Origin: Zerene cesonia
Lineage: Eukaryota; Arthropoda; Insecta; Lepidoptera; Pieridae
Assembly: GCF_012273895.1 (NCBI RefSeq)
Contig: NC_052120.1
Span: 8,937,967 to 9,001,966, forward strand
Reading direction: 5' to 3'
DNA: 64,000 bases
A program made the translations under genes and the position numbers. Shown here in pieces: positions 11,501-21,221 of the stretch (positions are counted from its first letter, which is position 1; the number at the start of each line of letters is the position of its first letter). Under the pieces are notes generated by a model, which made no database searches, was not told where the DNA came from, and saw only the letters and a program-made list of their open reading frames with translations.

Positions 11501-13060
11501 GCGACCACCACCGCCCATGAACACAGAGGTAGTGCCTCTGCGGATGCGCTGGCTGCTTTTAAGGGGAAAGTTATTAGGAAAGGAAGGATAATTGGAAACG
11601 AGGAATGGACGGGGAAAGGCGAAGAATAGAAAAGGAGCCCATAATAACACACTTTTGCAATTATATTAGTATAGCTGAGTGTACCTCTTTAGTTATTTTG
11701 AGTACATGCATAGATTGTCTTTATTAGAATATGCAGTAACATTTAAAATTGAGTTGAAAGAGGTTTTTTTTTCACATCTATAAACCGTTGGATGTATAAT
11801 TGTTTCTCCTTTTTTTATATGTTTACCTGGAAGAGATCGCTACCTAGCGATAAAACCGCCATTTGTGCATATTCGCTATTTTGTTAGTGTTTTATCTATG
11901 TTTTTTTTTGTAAATTTTTTGTGTGCAATAAAGTATAATCTATCTATCAAATGTTTTACTACGTGTAACTTGAAGCTATTTTTAATTTCAGACTATGGGA
12001 AGTGCTATGGACTGGCTTGCCATGCGCTAATTTCCATTTATTTATATGTGTTGCCATACTTGACGCTGAAAAAGATGTTCTTATTAGTGGGGACTATGGA
12101 TTTACTGAAATATTAAAGGTAATATTTAATATAATTTTTCTTTATATTATTTAGTATTTGCTTTCGTGAAGTAGGTACATATCTGAATTACTTAATCGAT
12201 TTGATGCTGGGTTCAATATCGATCTCTGATCCGTTATCTGTTGATTTTGTTGTATTGTATTGTTATTTTATCAGATTTGTCTTTCCCAACTAAAAATAAA
12301 TAAAAAAGACCGTATCGTGCTTTTATCTATAATCTTATCTAAGATTTTATCAGTGTGAAAGCAGTAGCTTATATCATAATATATTTCTACTGAATATTTT
12401 AAATGCGAAACTGTCTTAAAATCATGGAACTGTCTATAATTTTTGTCTTATCCTATGACAACGCGAGCGAAGTCGCGGAATGCTGTTAGTATATATTGTT
12501 TCGGGTTTTGGTGACAATAAAAAGAAAAATAGGATTAGAAACACTTTCTCATTGCCGTCAATTGTCATGTAGTAATTGTTTCTTCTGTGTGTGTGTTTGT
12601 CACTATACTTCTCCAAAACAAATATATTATGTGTTTTAGGTGAATTCTGCAATGGTTTAGACTTACAATTCGTACGCAAGCAAAACTGCAGGCAAATGCT
12701 ACGATCTTATAAATCTACATATTAAGGAATGGATATAATATATGGATCTTTACAAAAAAAAATTCACAAATGTGAAAACATATTTCCATTACTTTCTATT
12801 GCTACCAACAAACTAACAAATAAAAAATTCAATTCCAGCATGTCAACGACCTCTCAATGTGCCTGGATGTAGACAAGATACTAAGCACAGCGGAGGGCAT
12901 ATACCACCAAGTGATATCCGCACCGCACCTCACCGACCAAGTTAGGGTTATACTCGGCATGCCGATAACGAAAGTAGAGCCCGTTGCCAAGGAAACGGAC
13001 AATGGTAAACCGGATATGGAGGAAGTTATGTATCAGATAGGCTTAGATATGAATTTTTAA
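5591..13060 (+). CDS. TBC1D15: Rab GTPase-activating protein, TBC1D15/TBC1D17 type
   Basis: Nine exons join in frame: 5591-5632, 6192-6384, 7930-8349, 9105-9276, 9794-9890, 10421-10837, 11263-11450, 11992-12118 and 12839-13060. All have GT-AG boundaries and the product is 625 residues (human TBC1D15 is about 690). The N-terminal half (residues 15-219) matches the Rab-binding region of the family, for example EWAVVHTIG and FKQRPYETTMEAF. The TBC domain begins about residue 305. It has the arginine-finger motif VEKDVNR (R380) and the glutamine-finger motif YVQ (Q417) in GYVQGMSD, then FCFRWLLVWFKREFS and LWEVLWTGLPC. Both catalytic residues are present, so an active GAP is expected. Family knowledge: these proteins act on Rab7 at mitochondria-lysosome contacts and in endocytic traffic. 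The start ATG has A at -3. The last exon ends DMNF, so the tail is shorter than in vertebrates. Confidence 0.92.
6385..7929 (+). other. Second intron of the TBC1D15-like gene
   Basis: This 1.5-kb AT-rich intron holds a degraded retroelement end at about 6655-6835 (minus; CTAATATTATGTGTGTGAAAG at its start, ending near a CACACCGCGGGTTAAGG segment). No exon was recognised. The first intron (5633-6191) is also AT-rich and empty as far as I can see. Confidence 0.55.
6655..6835 (-). repeat. Degraded family B-like retroelement 3' end
   Basis: The segment begins ACTAATATTATGTGTGTGAAAG and ends in CACACCGCGGGTTAAGG. This is the minus-strand order of the microsatellite-tailed repeat at 63222-63425. 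The copy is strongly diverged, so the family assignment is tentative. Confidence 0.4.
8675..8850 (+). repeat. Interspersed repeat family C with GTTT microsatellite, copy 1
   Basis: AGCTTCACCTGTATG is followed by a GTTT/GTAT tetranucleotide run (8700-8730). Then come TTTTGACCCACTTTAAAC and TTTGTAGATTTATTGAGGAC. Copies with the same order lie at 13659 and 19003. The element sits in the TBC1D15 intron between exons 3 and 4. The class is unknown. Confidence 0.65.
9640..9715 (+). repeat. tRNA-like T-arm repeat, copy 2
   Basis: CGCGGGTTTGAGTCCCGCG is a perfect T-arm hairpin, followed by TCGTGAT and a T-rich tail as in the copy at 640. It lies in the intron between exons 4 and 5 of the TBC1D15-like gene (9277-9793). 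Confidence 0.55.
11469..11640 (+). repeat. Interspersed repeat family D, copy 1 (inside TBC1D15 intron 7)
   Basis: GGTGGTTCGCCTGATGGTAA is followed by CCACCGCCCATGAACAC, a TGCCTCTGCGGATGCGCTGG segment and a purine-rich tail with AAGGGGAAAG. Related copies are at 20449, 22910 (minus), 33366, 43186 and 58960 (minus). This is a very common lepidopteran repeat. I suspect a non-autonomous element but cannot name the class. It begins only about 19 bp after the exon 7 splice donor. Confidence 0.8.
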
Positions 13061-13658
13061 GGCACGTTGGTATTTTATAGCATGGTAGCGTAGCGTTGCT
13101 AGATTTAGTGCTGGTTGTGCGGAATGTTACAAATTGGTTCTGAATGTTGAATGTTGTGTGGAGATATTTTTATTTATATGCATTATACGATAGTTCCGTA
13201 AGAATTATGACTTAAAAAAATACATAATATGATGATGACACAGGGAGTAATGTATAATTATGACAAAATGAATTGTATTATTTAATGTTGTCATCACCTT
13301 TATCTGTGTCCTAATTACATTTTGAATAAGCACACCAAATTTTTTTGGTTTAGTTCAAAGAGTTCCCATGTAGGTCCATTTGTCCAAAAATACTCAAATA
13401 TAAAACTAATCTAAATTTTTGTGTATATTTCAATGTTTCTCATATTCTCGGCTCAATTCATATCTAAAATGGTTCTAATCACCATTATTTAAGTTTTAAT
13501 ATTTTTTCAAACTCTCTTTTAGCTCTATTTAAAAGCTAGGCATATAACCAACCATGAAAATATGCATTATACATAATATTTTGTACCAACCTATTCGAGT
13601 CAATTAAAGCTAGTTTGTTTTCACACGATTTTTGCATCTGTATGTTACAAATACATAG

Positions 13659-13785
13659 GTGAAGCTAATTTAATCAAGCTAAGCGCGTTTGTAATTTTAA
13701 ACCCGATTTTGACCCACTTTCAATGAACAGATTTTACTTAAATTTTGTATACTTATCGAGGATCAGTGGCAATACTATAATTACA
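13659..13785 (+). repeat. Interspersed repeat family C, copy 2
   Basis: GGTGAAGCTAATTTAATC leads into GATTTTGACCCACTTTCAAT, AATTTTGTATACTTATCGAG and a GTGGCAATACTATAATTAC end. This is the same order as at 8675 and 19003. Confidence 0.6.
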
Positions 13786-13792
13786 TGAGTTT

Positions 13793-13826
13793 AACTTATC
13801 AAGATATTTATCTATCTTGATAAGTT
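13793..13826. repeat. Perfect 14-bp inverted repeat (hairpin)
   Basis: AACTTATCAAGATA (13793-13806) and TATCTTGATAAGTT (13813-13826) are exact reverse complements around a 6-nt loop. It lies 730 bp past the TBC1D15 stop codon, at the edge of repeat family C. It may be part of that element's end or a 3' UTR structure. Confidence 0.7.
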
Positions 13827-14038
13827 TACACTGTATATGAGATGATTCGTCACTTAAGTGTGTTTTTTTTAAATTGTATTTATAAAACAGAACACAGGCT
13901 CACACACAGGCTTGTAACATTTGTATTTATACTACATTTTGTGTTTGTCATAATAACAAGAAATACTATACATTGCAAATTATATATTGTTTGATATAAT
14001 CAGGGTCTTATAGCAAATAAATAACGTTTTTCTATTAT

Positions 14039-14172
14039 GACCACGCTCGCTGTAGAGTGTTCGAAACGTCGGGTTGATAATATAATGAATAAATCGAGTT
14101 TAAAATCCGTTAAAAATTCTTTAATTTCTAAATGTATAATACTCGCGTAAAATCAAACACGAGTAAATACTA
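14039..14172 (+). repeat. Interspersed repeat family E, copy 1
   Basis: GACCACGCTCGCTGTAGAG, GTTCGAAACGTCGGGTTGAT, a TAATGAATAAATCGAG segment and TACTCGCGTAAAATCAAACA occur in this order. Close copies are at 29872 and 58724, and a rearranged copy is at 55705. Class unknown; the length is about 135 bp. Confidence 0.75.
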
Positions 14173-15124
14173 TCTTTTTGTTGGGTTATTTCGTTAACAT
14201 TTGCTAGTATAGATATGTACTTATATTTGGTTTTAAATAGTTGTCAAGATTGTGATGGTGATAAATAAGATGCTATATTTCTATTTTATTTTATTATTTA
14301 GATTTCATGTTTATTATTAAAGAATATTAAAAAAAGAAAAACGAAATAAACTCAATTTATTTTTAGTAACTTTGTTTAAATTATGTTTTTTGGGGAATAT
14401 AAATATGATATTTCTTTACATACATAATGTGTTAAAATAAGTAAAAAGAAATTAGTATGAATATTGGATTTTTAAAATTTCCCATTTAAAATAAGTAAGC
14501 TTTATTATTTATAACATTTTTACCAATAAGTTATAGTATAAGTATCAATTTAGTTATATATAAAAATCTTAATTTATCAGAGCATAGAGGATCTTACATT
14601 TATTAATGTAATTCGCGCTAATAAACGCATAGCTAGCGGCTATTTGCATGTTGTCTTATTCACACTTTGCTTGTTGGTAGCATTCTATCTCACTCCAACC
14701 AATTACAAGGCATGTGAGTGAAATTGGCCCTATAAAATGCCTTTATTTGTTCCTTGTGACATTTTGAAAATAATAATTACATCAATTTCCATTGCAGGTT
14801 ACACTCGAATATAACGGACTTCAGATTTCAGTTGTGACTCAAACAGTATGGGCGTTGCTTGCCTAATGTAAATATTATGTAGTATTACGGACTGGACAAT
14901 ATGTGATAATTTTATATTTTTATATAAACCTGTCATGGACATCAACGAATCGCATTCCATACGAAATGTTACATAGATTTATCATCAGTATTGAGTAATT
15001 TAGTAAACCGTCATTTGATCATCAGAATGATAGGTTTTTATATACTATAATTATTAAATATTGAATTCAGTCTTGCCCACCCAGTATAGATTTATAAAAT
15101 GATAATCTAATGAGTTGTTATTTC

Positions 15125-15183
15125 TAATGGTGCATTCACACAATCGTGCGAATAGCGAACGCACATGTGTAAATGCACCATTA
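15125..15183. repeat. 59-bp near-perfect palindromic hairpin
   Basis: The 18-base arms TAATGGTGCATTCACACA (15125-15142) and TGTGTAAATGCACCATTA (15166-15183) are reverse complements with one mismatch. The loop itself contains a second pairing, GTGCG (15146-15150) with CGCAC (15160-15164). It may be a small foldback element or a structured RNA; nothing in the sequence decides. Confidence 0.65.
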
Positions 15184-16341
15184 CAAATGCTACGCCCATC
15201 AAGTGCCGATAGATATTTAATATGAATGTAGGTGTTAAAATTGTTAGTGCTGGTTTCGTAGCATATGTTATGTCTGTGATGAGTTTTAAAATTAATTGCG
15301 AAATTTATCTTAGAAGGCAGGTAGGCCGTTTGCATGTTAACAAACACTTCACATTAATTTATTTTCTTACAAATATTTTTCATGTCTTATTTTGTGTTAA
15401 AATAAATTATTGTTCTCATTATATATGTATTATAAACATTTAAAAAAAGCTGATTTTTTATTTCACTAGAAATTTATTAGTTATTTTTCTATGTGGTCTC
15501 AATATATCATGTAAATAAATGTATTTTCTTTCTTTTTTTTTGTCTTGCTTAGCTTACCTGTCAGTTAAAATAACAACTAATGAATGAAAATTTAAGTAGG
15601 AAATGATAAATAGGCTATAATGAACATTATCAGCAAGCAGTGAAACCAGCTTTAAATCTCGCTTTGTTTTAATAAATATCGTATTTTAATATAAAAATGT
15701 CAATTTTAAGGTAATCTTCTAAATTAATTTCATGTCTTGTTCTAATTAGGCGTATAAAATAATTATACACTTTTTGTTGTGGAAAGGGTAGTAGTGAGAA
15801 TATATGATTTGATATTTCAAGGAGGCTGTATGTGATTCAAAAACTTTTTGCACATTTTCATTAACACTTATTGTAAGTAAATTGTTGCTTTATAATCTGT
15901 TACAATTTAAAATAGTTCAAAGTATGAGTGAAACGTTAATTAACTTGTTTATTTCATTGTTTAATAAATTTATGTACCTGGTGTTGGTGTTTTATTTACT
16001 GTTGTAATAGTTTGTTGTTTCTTTAGTACAATAAGTATCTTAAAATAAAGAGGGTGGTAATTGTTATGTATATTGAAATAATATATATAAATTATAGAAT
16101 CTGTAATGCAAAAAACCAAGACACCAGAGTTTGACAGTGTTAATCCAATCCATTACCTTTTATTTTAATAAAAACAAAGAGATTTTGGTTGTATTTAATA
16201 AGCTTTGGAACTGCTGCAACAATTTTACAGATTCTATCACCACCAGTACGATATTTTCTCTTGGGATTTTTGTGCTTAATATCTGTAATGACGTCTAGCT
16301 TTTGTCAAGTAATTACTAATAAAAGAGATTATTGCTACACA

Positions 16342-16347
16342 TTTATT
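16342..16347 (-). terminator. Polyadenylation signal for the ZAD zinc-finger gene
   Basis: AATAAA on the minus strand lies about 80 bases after the stop codon of the zinc-finger gene, a normal distance for a short 3' UTR. The cleavage site was not determined. Confidence 0.5.
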
Positions 16348-16427
16348 TAATGAATCCATACATAAATATAAAACAGTGAGATCATAATAATACTTTGTAC
16401 TCCATATAACTAATTTGCAAGTGCAAA

Positions 16428-17633
16428 TTATAAATTTAGCATCACACCAGATTGTGTTTGGGAGTGAGATTTCAAATGCACATTCAGGCCATATCTAGTT
16501 TGATATGATTTATCACACAAATGACAATGGAAGTTCTTAACACCAGTATGTGTTAAGGAGTGCCGTTGCAACTCAGATTTCGAGAAAAATCTCTTACCAC
16601 AACTTTCACAAGCATACTTTGTTTCCTTTAAATGATTCTTTCGTATGTGCGAGCTACGTGAACTGGACGATATGAAGGTTGCATTGCAAACTTCACATCT
16701 GTGATTTCTAGTTCTTTTATGATTCCATAGAATGTGAGAATTCAGGCTACCTGGGACTTTGAACTTCTTGGGGCAATACTTACAGCTGTAGGCTCTATTA
16801 TTGCTATGTGTGAGCATGTGGATTCTTATATAGCCTGGTGGGTAAGACTTTCCACACTGATCGCATTGCCGCAACACTTTCTCCTTGTTGTGCTTATCTT
16901 TAGCTTTATTTGGGTTTGGTTGGCACTGATGCTTCTGTAGATCCTCAGATGAGTAAAAACCTGCCCAACAGTTCTCACATATAAATGGACGTAAGTGAAG
17001 TTTTCTATGCATGATCAATGAACGGAAATCCTCGAACTTTTCACTACAATATTCACAACTTCTACCAACTGTATTTTTAACTTGATGGGTGTTCAAACAG
17101 TGACTATTCAGTAATTGTGTTGATGTAAACTTAGCTTTACATTCCACGCAATATATTTCTATGGCTTCTTCTATGATTTTATTGCATTCATTTGGTACAT
17201 TCTTATTAGATATTTTTTGAGTATTTTGGTTTAGCTGTGATTCGGATTCCTGGTCATCTTCCGATAAATCGTTATAATTGTTATCACTTATTGAATCTGT
17301 AAAGTAATTAGCTTTCTCTGATAAAGTTTTGGCGCTCGATTCAATAAGAATTTTAAAGGAATAAGTTATAGTAAGTTGGTATACACAATTTATACAGATG
17401 TTCTCTGGAAAGTTATCATCTTCTGTTATCTGAAATGGAATAATACGACATTATATTTGGTTTTCTAACAAGTGTATTAAACTGAATGAAAACTTCTTTA
17501 CCCTGTAGTTGTAAAATTTTTGTAAAATATCTGTGAGACGAACATCTTCTCCTGCAATAGATATAACAGTATGAATATGTTTCATTTCTTTTCCATTGCC
17601 CAAACAAGTTCTACAGCAATTATTATAATCCAT
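16428..17633 (-). CDS. ZAD-domain C2H2 zinc-finger protein
   Basis: Two exons, 17633-17502 and 17429-16428, join in phase 0 across a 72-bp GT-AG intron and encode 377 residues. The N-terminus (MDYNNCCRTCLG) is a ZAD (zinc-finger-associated domain): zinc ligands C7 and C10 come from exon 1, and C56 and C59 (ICINC) from exon 2. An intron inside ZAD is common in such genes. An acidic linker follows (residues about 75-130). Eight C2H2 or C2HC fingers span about residues 138-366, for example CEYCSEKFEDFRSLIMHRKL, CKYCPKKFKVPGSLNSH and CESCGKRFFSKSELQRH. The third finger is irregular, ending HQC. Family knowledge: ZAD proteins are a large, fast-expanding insect family of DNA-binding factors that dimerise through ZAD; some act in germline or chromatin-architecture roles. 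No one-to-one orthologue can be named and targets are unknown. The start codon has A at -3. The gene is divergent from the Gemin8 gene. Confidence 0.9.
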
Positions 17634-18031
17634 TTTGTTATTTATACATTTAAATAAGACTAAAACAACAATAAATAATAATGATTCTATCGTCACAATT
17701 TGTAAATAAAGCAAACGTCAATCTTCAATAGAATATAAATAAAAAACAAAACGTCAAATGTCAATACAGAAAAAAAATGTTTTATGAGTCAACTATCACA
17801 ACTTCATACAAAATAATCATGTTTTGTAATACTATCTTTTAAATATATGTATAAATTAGGTGTAATAGGCTGTTACATATCAATTCTCCGTTTCGTACAG
17901 TTTTGCGTTTAGCATCAATCTGCCAATATATAATACATAGACTATGTAAAATAGGCTGATGTAAAATTACAGGACATCATAGTAAAATGTTGTAGCTGTA
18001 CCCAGTACCATAGCTATAGTACCTTATATCT
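17634..18031. promoter_or_regulatory. Candidate bidirectional promoter, ZAD zinc-finger gene / Gemin8
   Basis: Only about 400 bp separate the two divergent start codons. The interval is AT-rich with no clear TATA box at a suitable place, which fits a housekeeping promoter. No repeat was recognised inside it. Shared control of the two genes is inferred from spacing alone. Confidence 0.45.
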
Positions 18032-18817
18032 ATGACCCAGTACCCACTGTTTATGTCAATGAATTGTCAAGTTGAAAACAACACAATGAGCACAAATCGC
18101 CCTCAACCTGATGAACCTTCAAATATTGTAAAGAAACTACCCAACAAAAAAGCTTGGCGTCAAAAACGAAAGCGTTTGAACAAGCAGGGTAGGAAAGAAT
18201 TTAAAAGAAACAATAAATTGTCATTCACAATGTCTACATGGGCAGAGACCTTCACGTTAGCTTCAAATTGGCAAATAAAACACCAGCTGGCGTATTGGAA
18301 AGCGAGAGCTAAGGCACTTGAATACGAGAATAGTATACTACATGATATAATTCGTAAGAATTACCTTGGGAACAGCTCAAATGCGGAAAACACGCACGTC
18401 GAATCGGAACCTGTAGATCAAGATCAAATTGAACAAACAAACGAAGAAGCAAGCCATACTGATTATGATCAAAATGATGTTGAATGTGCTGAAGTGAAGT
18501 CTGATGATGAAGAAGGAAATGATTTTGAAGTGAGCGAGGAATTTATAGAATTTTTAAGAACAAATGCGAAGTATAAAGAAGATGCGCGGATAGAACGCGA
18601 GAAGTTAAAAGCAAAGCAACAGGCCCAAGAAGAAGAACAAGAAGACAGTGAGGATAGAACTATAATGAATAATGAACAGTTAAAAGAACTCTATGGAGAA
18701 AAGTGGCAGAGGATAAGTGCTTTACAAATGTCGTTAATGACAGATTTCATGAACAGAAGTGATGAGAGTAAACCTGTGTATTGGCCTAACATACCATTTA
18801 ATTTTAATTATAGCTAA
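18032..18817 (+). CDS. Gemin8: Gem-associated protein 8 (Gemin8) orthologue
   Basis: A single-exon frame of 261 residues. The C-terminal half matches vertebrate Gemin8 in order and spacing: an acidic helix (EEFIEFLRTNAKYKEDARIE, about residues 169-188), then NNEQLKELYGEKWQRISALQ and the closing KPVYWPNIPFNF, which corresponds to the conserved PKYWPVIPLKF end. The N-terminus has a basic stretch (KKAWRQKRKRLNKQGRKEFK) that could be a nuclear signal. The region MSTWAETFTLASNWQIKHQL resembles the tryptophan-rich N-terminal part. Family knowledge: Gemin8 bridges the SMN complex to Gemin6/Gemin7 during cytoplasmic Sm-core assembly on spliceosomal snRNAs. The first ATG (18032) has a poor context; the ATG at 18086 (AACACAATG) is a better start and would give 243 residues. 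AATAAA follows at 18849. Assigned by remembered similarity. Confidence 0.8.
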   Translation: MTQYPLFMSMNCQVENNTMSTNRPQPDEPSNIVKKLPNKKAWRQKRKRLNKQGRKEFKRNNKLSFTMSTWAETFTLASNWQIKHQLAYWKARAKALEYENSILHDIIRKNYLGNSSNAENTHVESEPVDQDQIEQTNEEASHTDYDQNDVECAEVKSDDEEGNDFEVSEEFIEFLRTNAKYKEDARIEREKLKAKQQAQEEEQEDSEDRTIMNNEQLKELYGEKWQRISALQMSLMTDFMNRSDESKPVYWPNIPFNFNYS

Positions 18818-18848
18818 TACCTATTATAAGATGTTATTTTGTATTTTA

Positions 18849-18854
18849 AATAAA
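18849..18854 (+). terminator. Polyadenylation signal for Gemin8
   Basis: AATAAA lies 32 bases after the stop codon of the Gemin8 gene and implies a very short 3' UTR. Confidence 0.5.
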
Positions 18855-19002
18855 TGAAATATAAATTTAATTTTTAGTTGTATAGCATTGAAATGCTTTA
18901 TAAATGAGAAATTTTGAAAGAATAAAAAAAAATTGATCATGCAGGATCAGGCAGGATAAATGAAATATATATACTTACAGGTAACTTAACCTTTTTTTAA
19001 CG

Positions 19003-19160
19003 CTTAGCTTCATCTGTATGTTAGTATGTAACCTTGGACTCCTCTAGGCCTGAGTTTGACCCACTTTAAACAAATGTTTGAAAATTTTGTACATTTACAA
19101 GGATGTGTGACAATACAATTATTCTGCAAGTATATCTTATTATCCTGATTAGGATCGCAA
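19003..19160 (+). repeat. Interspersed repeat family C, copy 3
   Basis: TTAGCTTCATCTGTATGTTA is followed by GAGTTTGACCCACTTTAAAC, AAAATTTTGTACATTTACAA and GTGACAATACAATTATTCTG, the same order as at 8675. Confidence 0.65.
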
Positions 19161-19617
19161 GGATGAAACAATTCCCTTATATATATCTACACTACAATAC
19201 AAAATTAAGTTATGTATGTTGTACCTTAAAAAAGTATAGTACACATTTATTTTTATTGCATATTTGACTAAAATCTCTAATCACGTCATGCAATGGGAGT
19301 CCTACACTATACCACAATCTGTGCATTTTTATTGAGAAACTATGACACTTGTAAATTCGTGATATTTTATACATGTGTAGGATATGTCATTATCAAAAAT
19401 TTTTTTTTCAACAATTCGACAGTTCATTAATAATGTGTTAATTGGTTAGGGTTGTAGTTATGTTAAACAAGTTTCGTTTTCTGTTAAACTTTATTAGTAA
19501 ATTACATAGCAAGTAGTGTTTTTAGTTTTGGATTTTTGTAAATCTAGGCATTACCCTCTAGGAGGTTGCTTAGTTAATTTGTAGGTAGTACACCACATAC
19601 TACCTCTTCATAAGGTA

Positions 19618-19819
19618 CTAGCTTTTGCCCGCGACTTTGCACGCGTTATAAGCGGAGTAGTTTAAGAGATGTTATAATACATAATACCTTTCTCTTGAAT
19701 CACTTGTATTTAATAAAAAAAAATCCTATCATAATCTGTTGGGTAGTTTTAAATATTTAAGCATACATAGGGACATCGAGACAGGGAAAGCAACTTTGTT
19801 TAATACTATGTAATGAAGT
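19618..19819 (+). repeat. Interspersed repeat family A, copy 2
   Basis: ACTAGCTTTTGCCCGCGACT, GCGGAGTAGTTTAAGAGATG, TCATAATCTGTTGGGTAGTT and CATACATAGGGACATCGAGA follow one another as in the copy at 40. This copy is close to full length. Confidence 0.75.
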
Positions 19820-19880
19820 GTAGACAATAAGTAAATTGACTTGCATTGAGTTGAATAGTTTTGAAAGATTAATGATCAAT

Positions 19881-19966
19881 TTCTAATATCAAGTCTGGAT
19901 GTGTAGTAGTTTTTAAGACGCATATTCTAATATCAAGTCTGGATGTGTAGTAGTTTTTAAGTCGCA
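19881..19966 (+). repeat. 44-bp tandem duplication
   Basis: The unit beginning TTCTAATATCAAGTCTGGAT occurs at 19881 and again at 19925, nearly unchanged (AAGACGCAT versus AAGTCGCAT at the end). High identity suggests a recent duplication. Confidence 0.85.
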
Positions 19967-20448
19967 TCTAGTCAAATCCTGGGGTACATATTAATATGCC
20001 TTGGGATTGGCCATAAAGACGTTTTAGTGAGTTAAAATCGCACCTACTCTGCTTTTCCCTCCAAAAGACAGTATCATTTAAAGATTTCATCCCCATTCAC
20101 AAGAAATTTTGGGTGATAAAAGATCCTCTTTTTTGTTATTTGTTACTAGATGCATCCCATGGTTTCACCTGCTTGAAGGAGTTTTTCCTTGAGTGAAAGT
20201 ATCACACAGTCACAATCGGTTCAGCCGCTCTAGAGATTAGTGGGAACAAACAAACAGACAGGTAAACCGAAAAAAATATCCTTGTATGAGTATTTCATGT
20301 ATGTATTATACAGTATGCACCTGTATTAAGTGAAAAGCGCTTATTTTGAGGTAACAAAGTGGTTTGTCATACAGATGAGCTGTTTACATTAGGTGATTTA
20401 TTCATGCGCATAATCTATGTATTTAATTTTTTATTGGTTAAATGTTTT

Positions 20449-20610
20449 GTGCTGGTGGTTCGCCTGATGGTAAGCAATCACTACCGCCCATGAAGCGCTA
20501 GTGCCACTGCGAATGTGCTGCCCGCTTTTAAGGGGAATGGGGTAAGGTAATGATTTACGTCTGGAAAGAAGGAATGGACTGGAAAGGGGAAAGACAAGGA
20601 AATGGGCCTC
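20449..20610 (+). repeat. Interspersed repeat family D, copy 2
   Basis: GCTGGTGGTTCGCCTGATGG, then CACTACCGCCCATGAAGC, CCACTGCGAATGTGCTGCCC and a purine-rich tail with GGAATGGACTGGAAAGGGG. It belongs to the same subgroup as the copy at 11469. Confidence 0.75.
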
Positions 20611-20661
20611 CTCAATTGAAAAAAATATGAAATTACAAATATAGGAAAGACTATATGATTA

Positions 20662-21042
20662 CAGTGCAACCTCGATATAACAAATTGGAAGGGAACAAAT
20701 AAATATTCGTTATATCAAGTAATTCGTTGAACTGAGGTTCGTTATGTTGAGGTTAGGTTGGTCTAAAATTCGTTATATAGAGGTAAAAATATACAAATAC
20801 TATGAGATTAAGAATCATTACATTGGTTACACTTTATATTAAGGTTTGGGGTAGAGGTACTTATACTTTAATACTTAACTTTTTGATAGTTAAAAATTCG
20901 TTATAAAGAGGTTGTTCGCAAAAAATGTTCGTAATGTAAATGTAATGTAAATGTTCGTTATGGACAATTCAAGGGGATTACGAAGAATTTGTTAAATCGA
21001 GGAAATCGTTATATTGAGGTACGTTATATTAAGGTTGCACTG
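20662..21042. mobile_element. Non-autonomous DNA transposon (MITE) with terminal inverted repeats and TA target site
   Basis: The left end CAGTGCAACCTCGATATAAC and the right end GTTATATTAAGGTTGCACTG are inverted repeats with few mismatches, and both are bounded by TA. The interior repeats variants of TTCGTTATATNGAGGT and has no transposase frame. A TA duplication and a CAGT-type end fit the Tc1/mariner superfamily (pogo/Tigger-like ends); that class is inferred from the ends only. The element is about 381 bp. Confidence 0.8.
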
Positions 21043-21118
21043 TATAAAGTAACAAATTTTTACTCTATTACGCACAAATTACTGAATTGATACTTATGAT
21101 CATTTATATAATGATACT

Positions 21119-21221
21119 GCTAGCTGCGCATCGCCGTTTCACCCGCGTAAATCTGTATCCCGTAGGAATATTGGGATAAAAAGTTGCTTATGTGTTATTC
21201 CAGTTATAATATTAGTAGGAA
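21119..21221 (+). repeat. Interspersed repeat family B, internally deleted copy
   Basis: CTAGCTGCGCATCGCCGTTT, ACCCGCGTAAATCTGTATCC and TTGGGATAAAAAGTTGC lead directly into TATAATATTAGTAGGAA. The middle part present in the copy at 63222 is missing. Confidence 0.7.

Larger units (their letters stand above)
13061..16427. other. Intergenic region and 3' UTRs between the TBC1D15-like gene and the zinc-finger gene
   Basis: The two genes converge here. The DNA is AT-rich with no recognised exon. It holds a repeat of family C (13659), two hairpins (13793 and 15125) and a repeat of family E (14039). A polyadenylation signal AATAAA at 14016-14021 could serve the TBC1D15-like gene. Short plus-strand open frames near 15222 are hydrophobic and match nothing I know. 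Confidence 0.6.

Noticed and set aside
15222..15443. 73-codon hydrophobic open frame
   Set aside because: AT-rich chance frame in intergenic DNA; no conserved motif.
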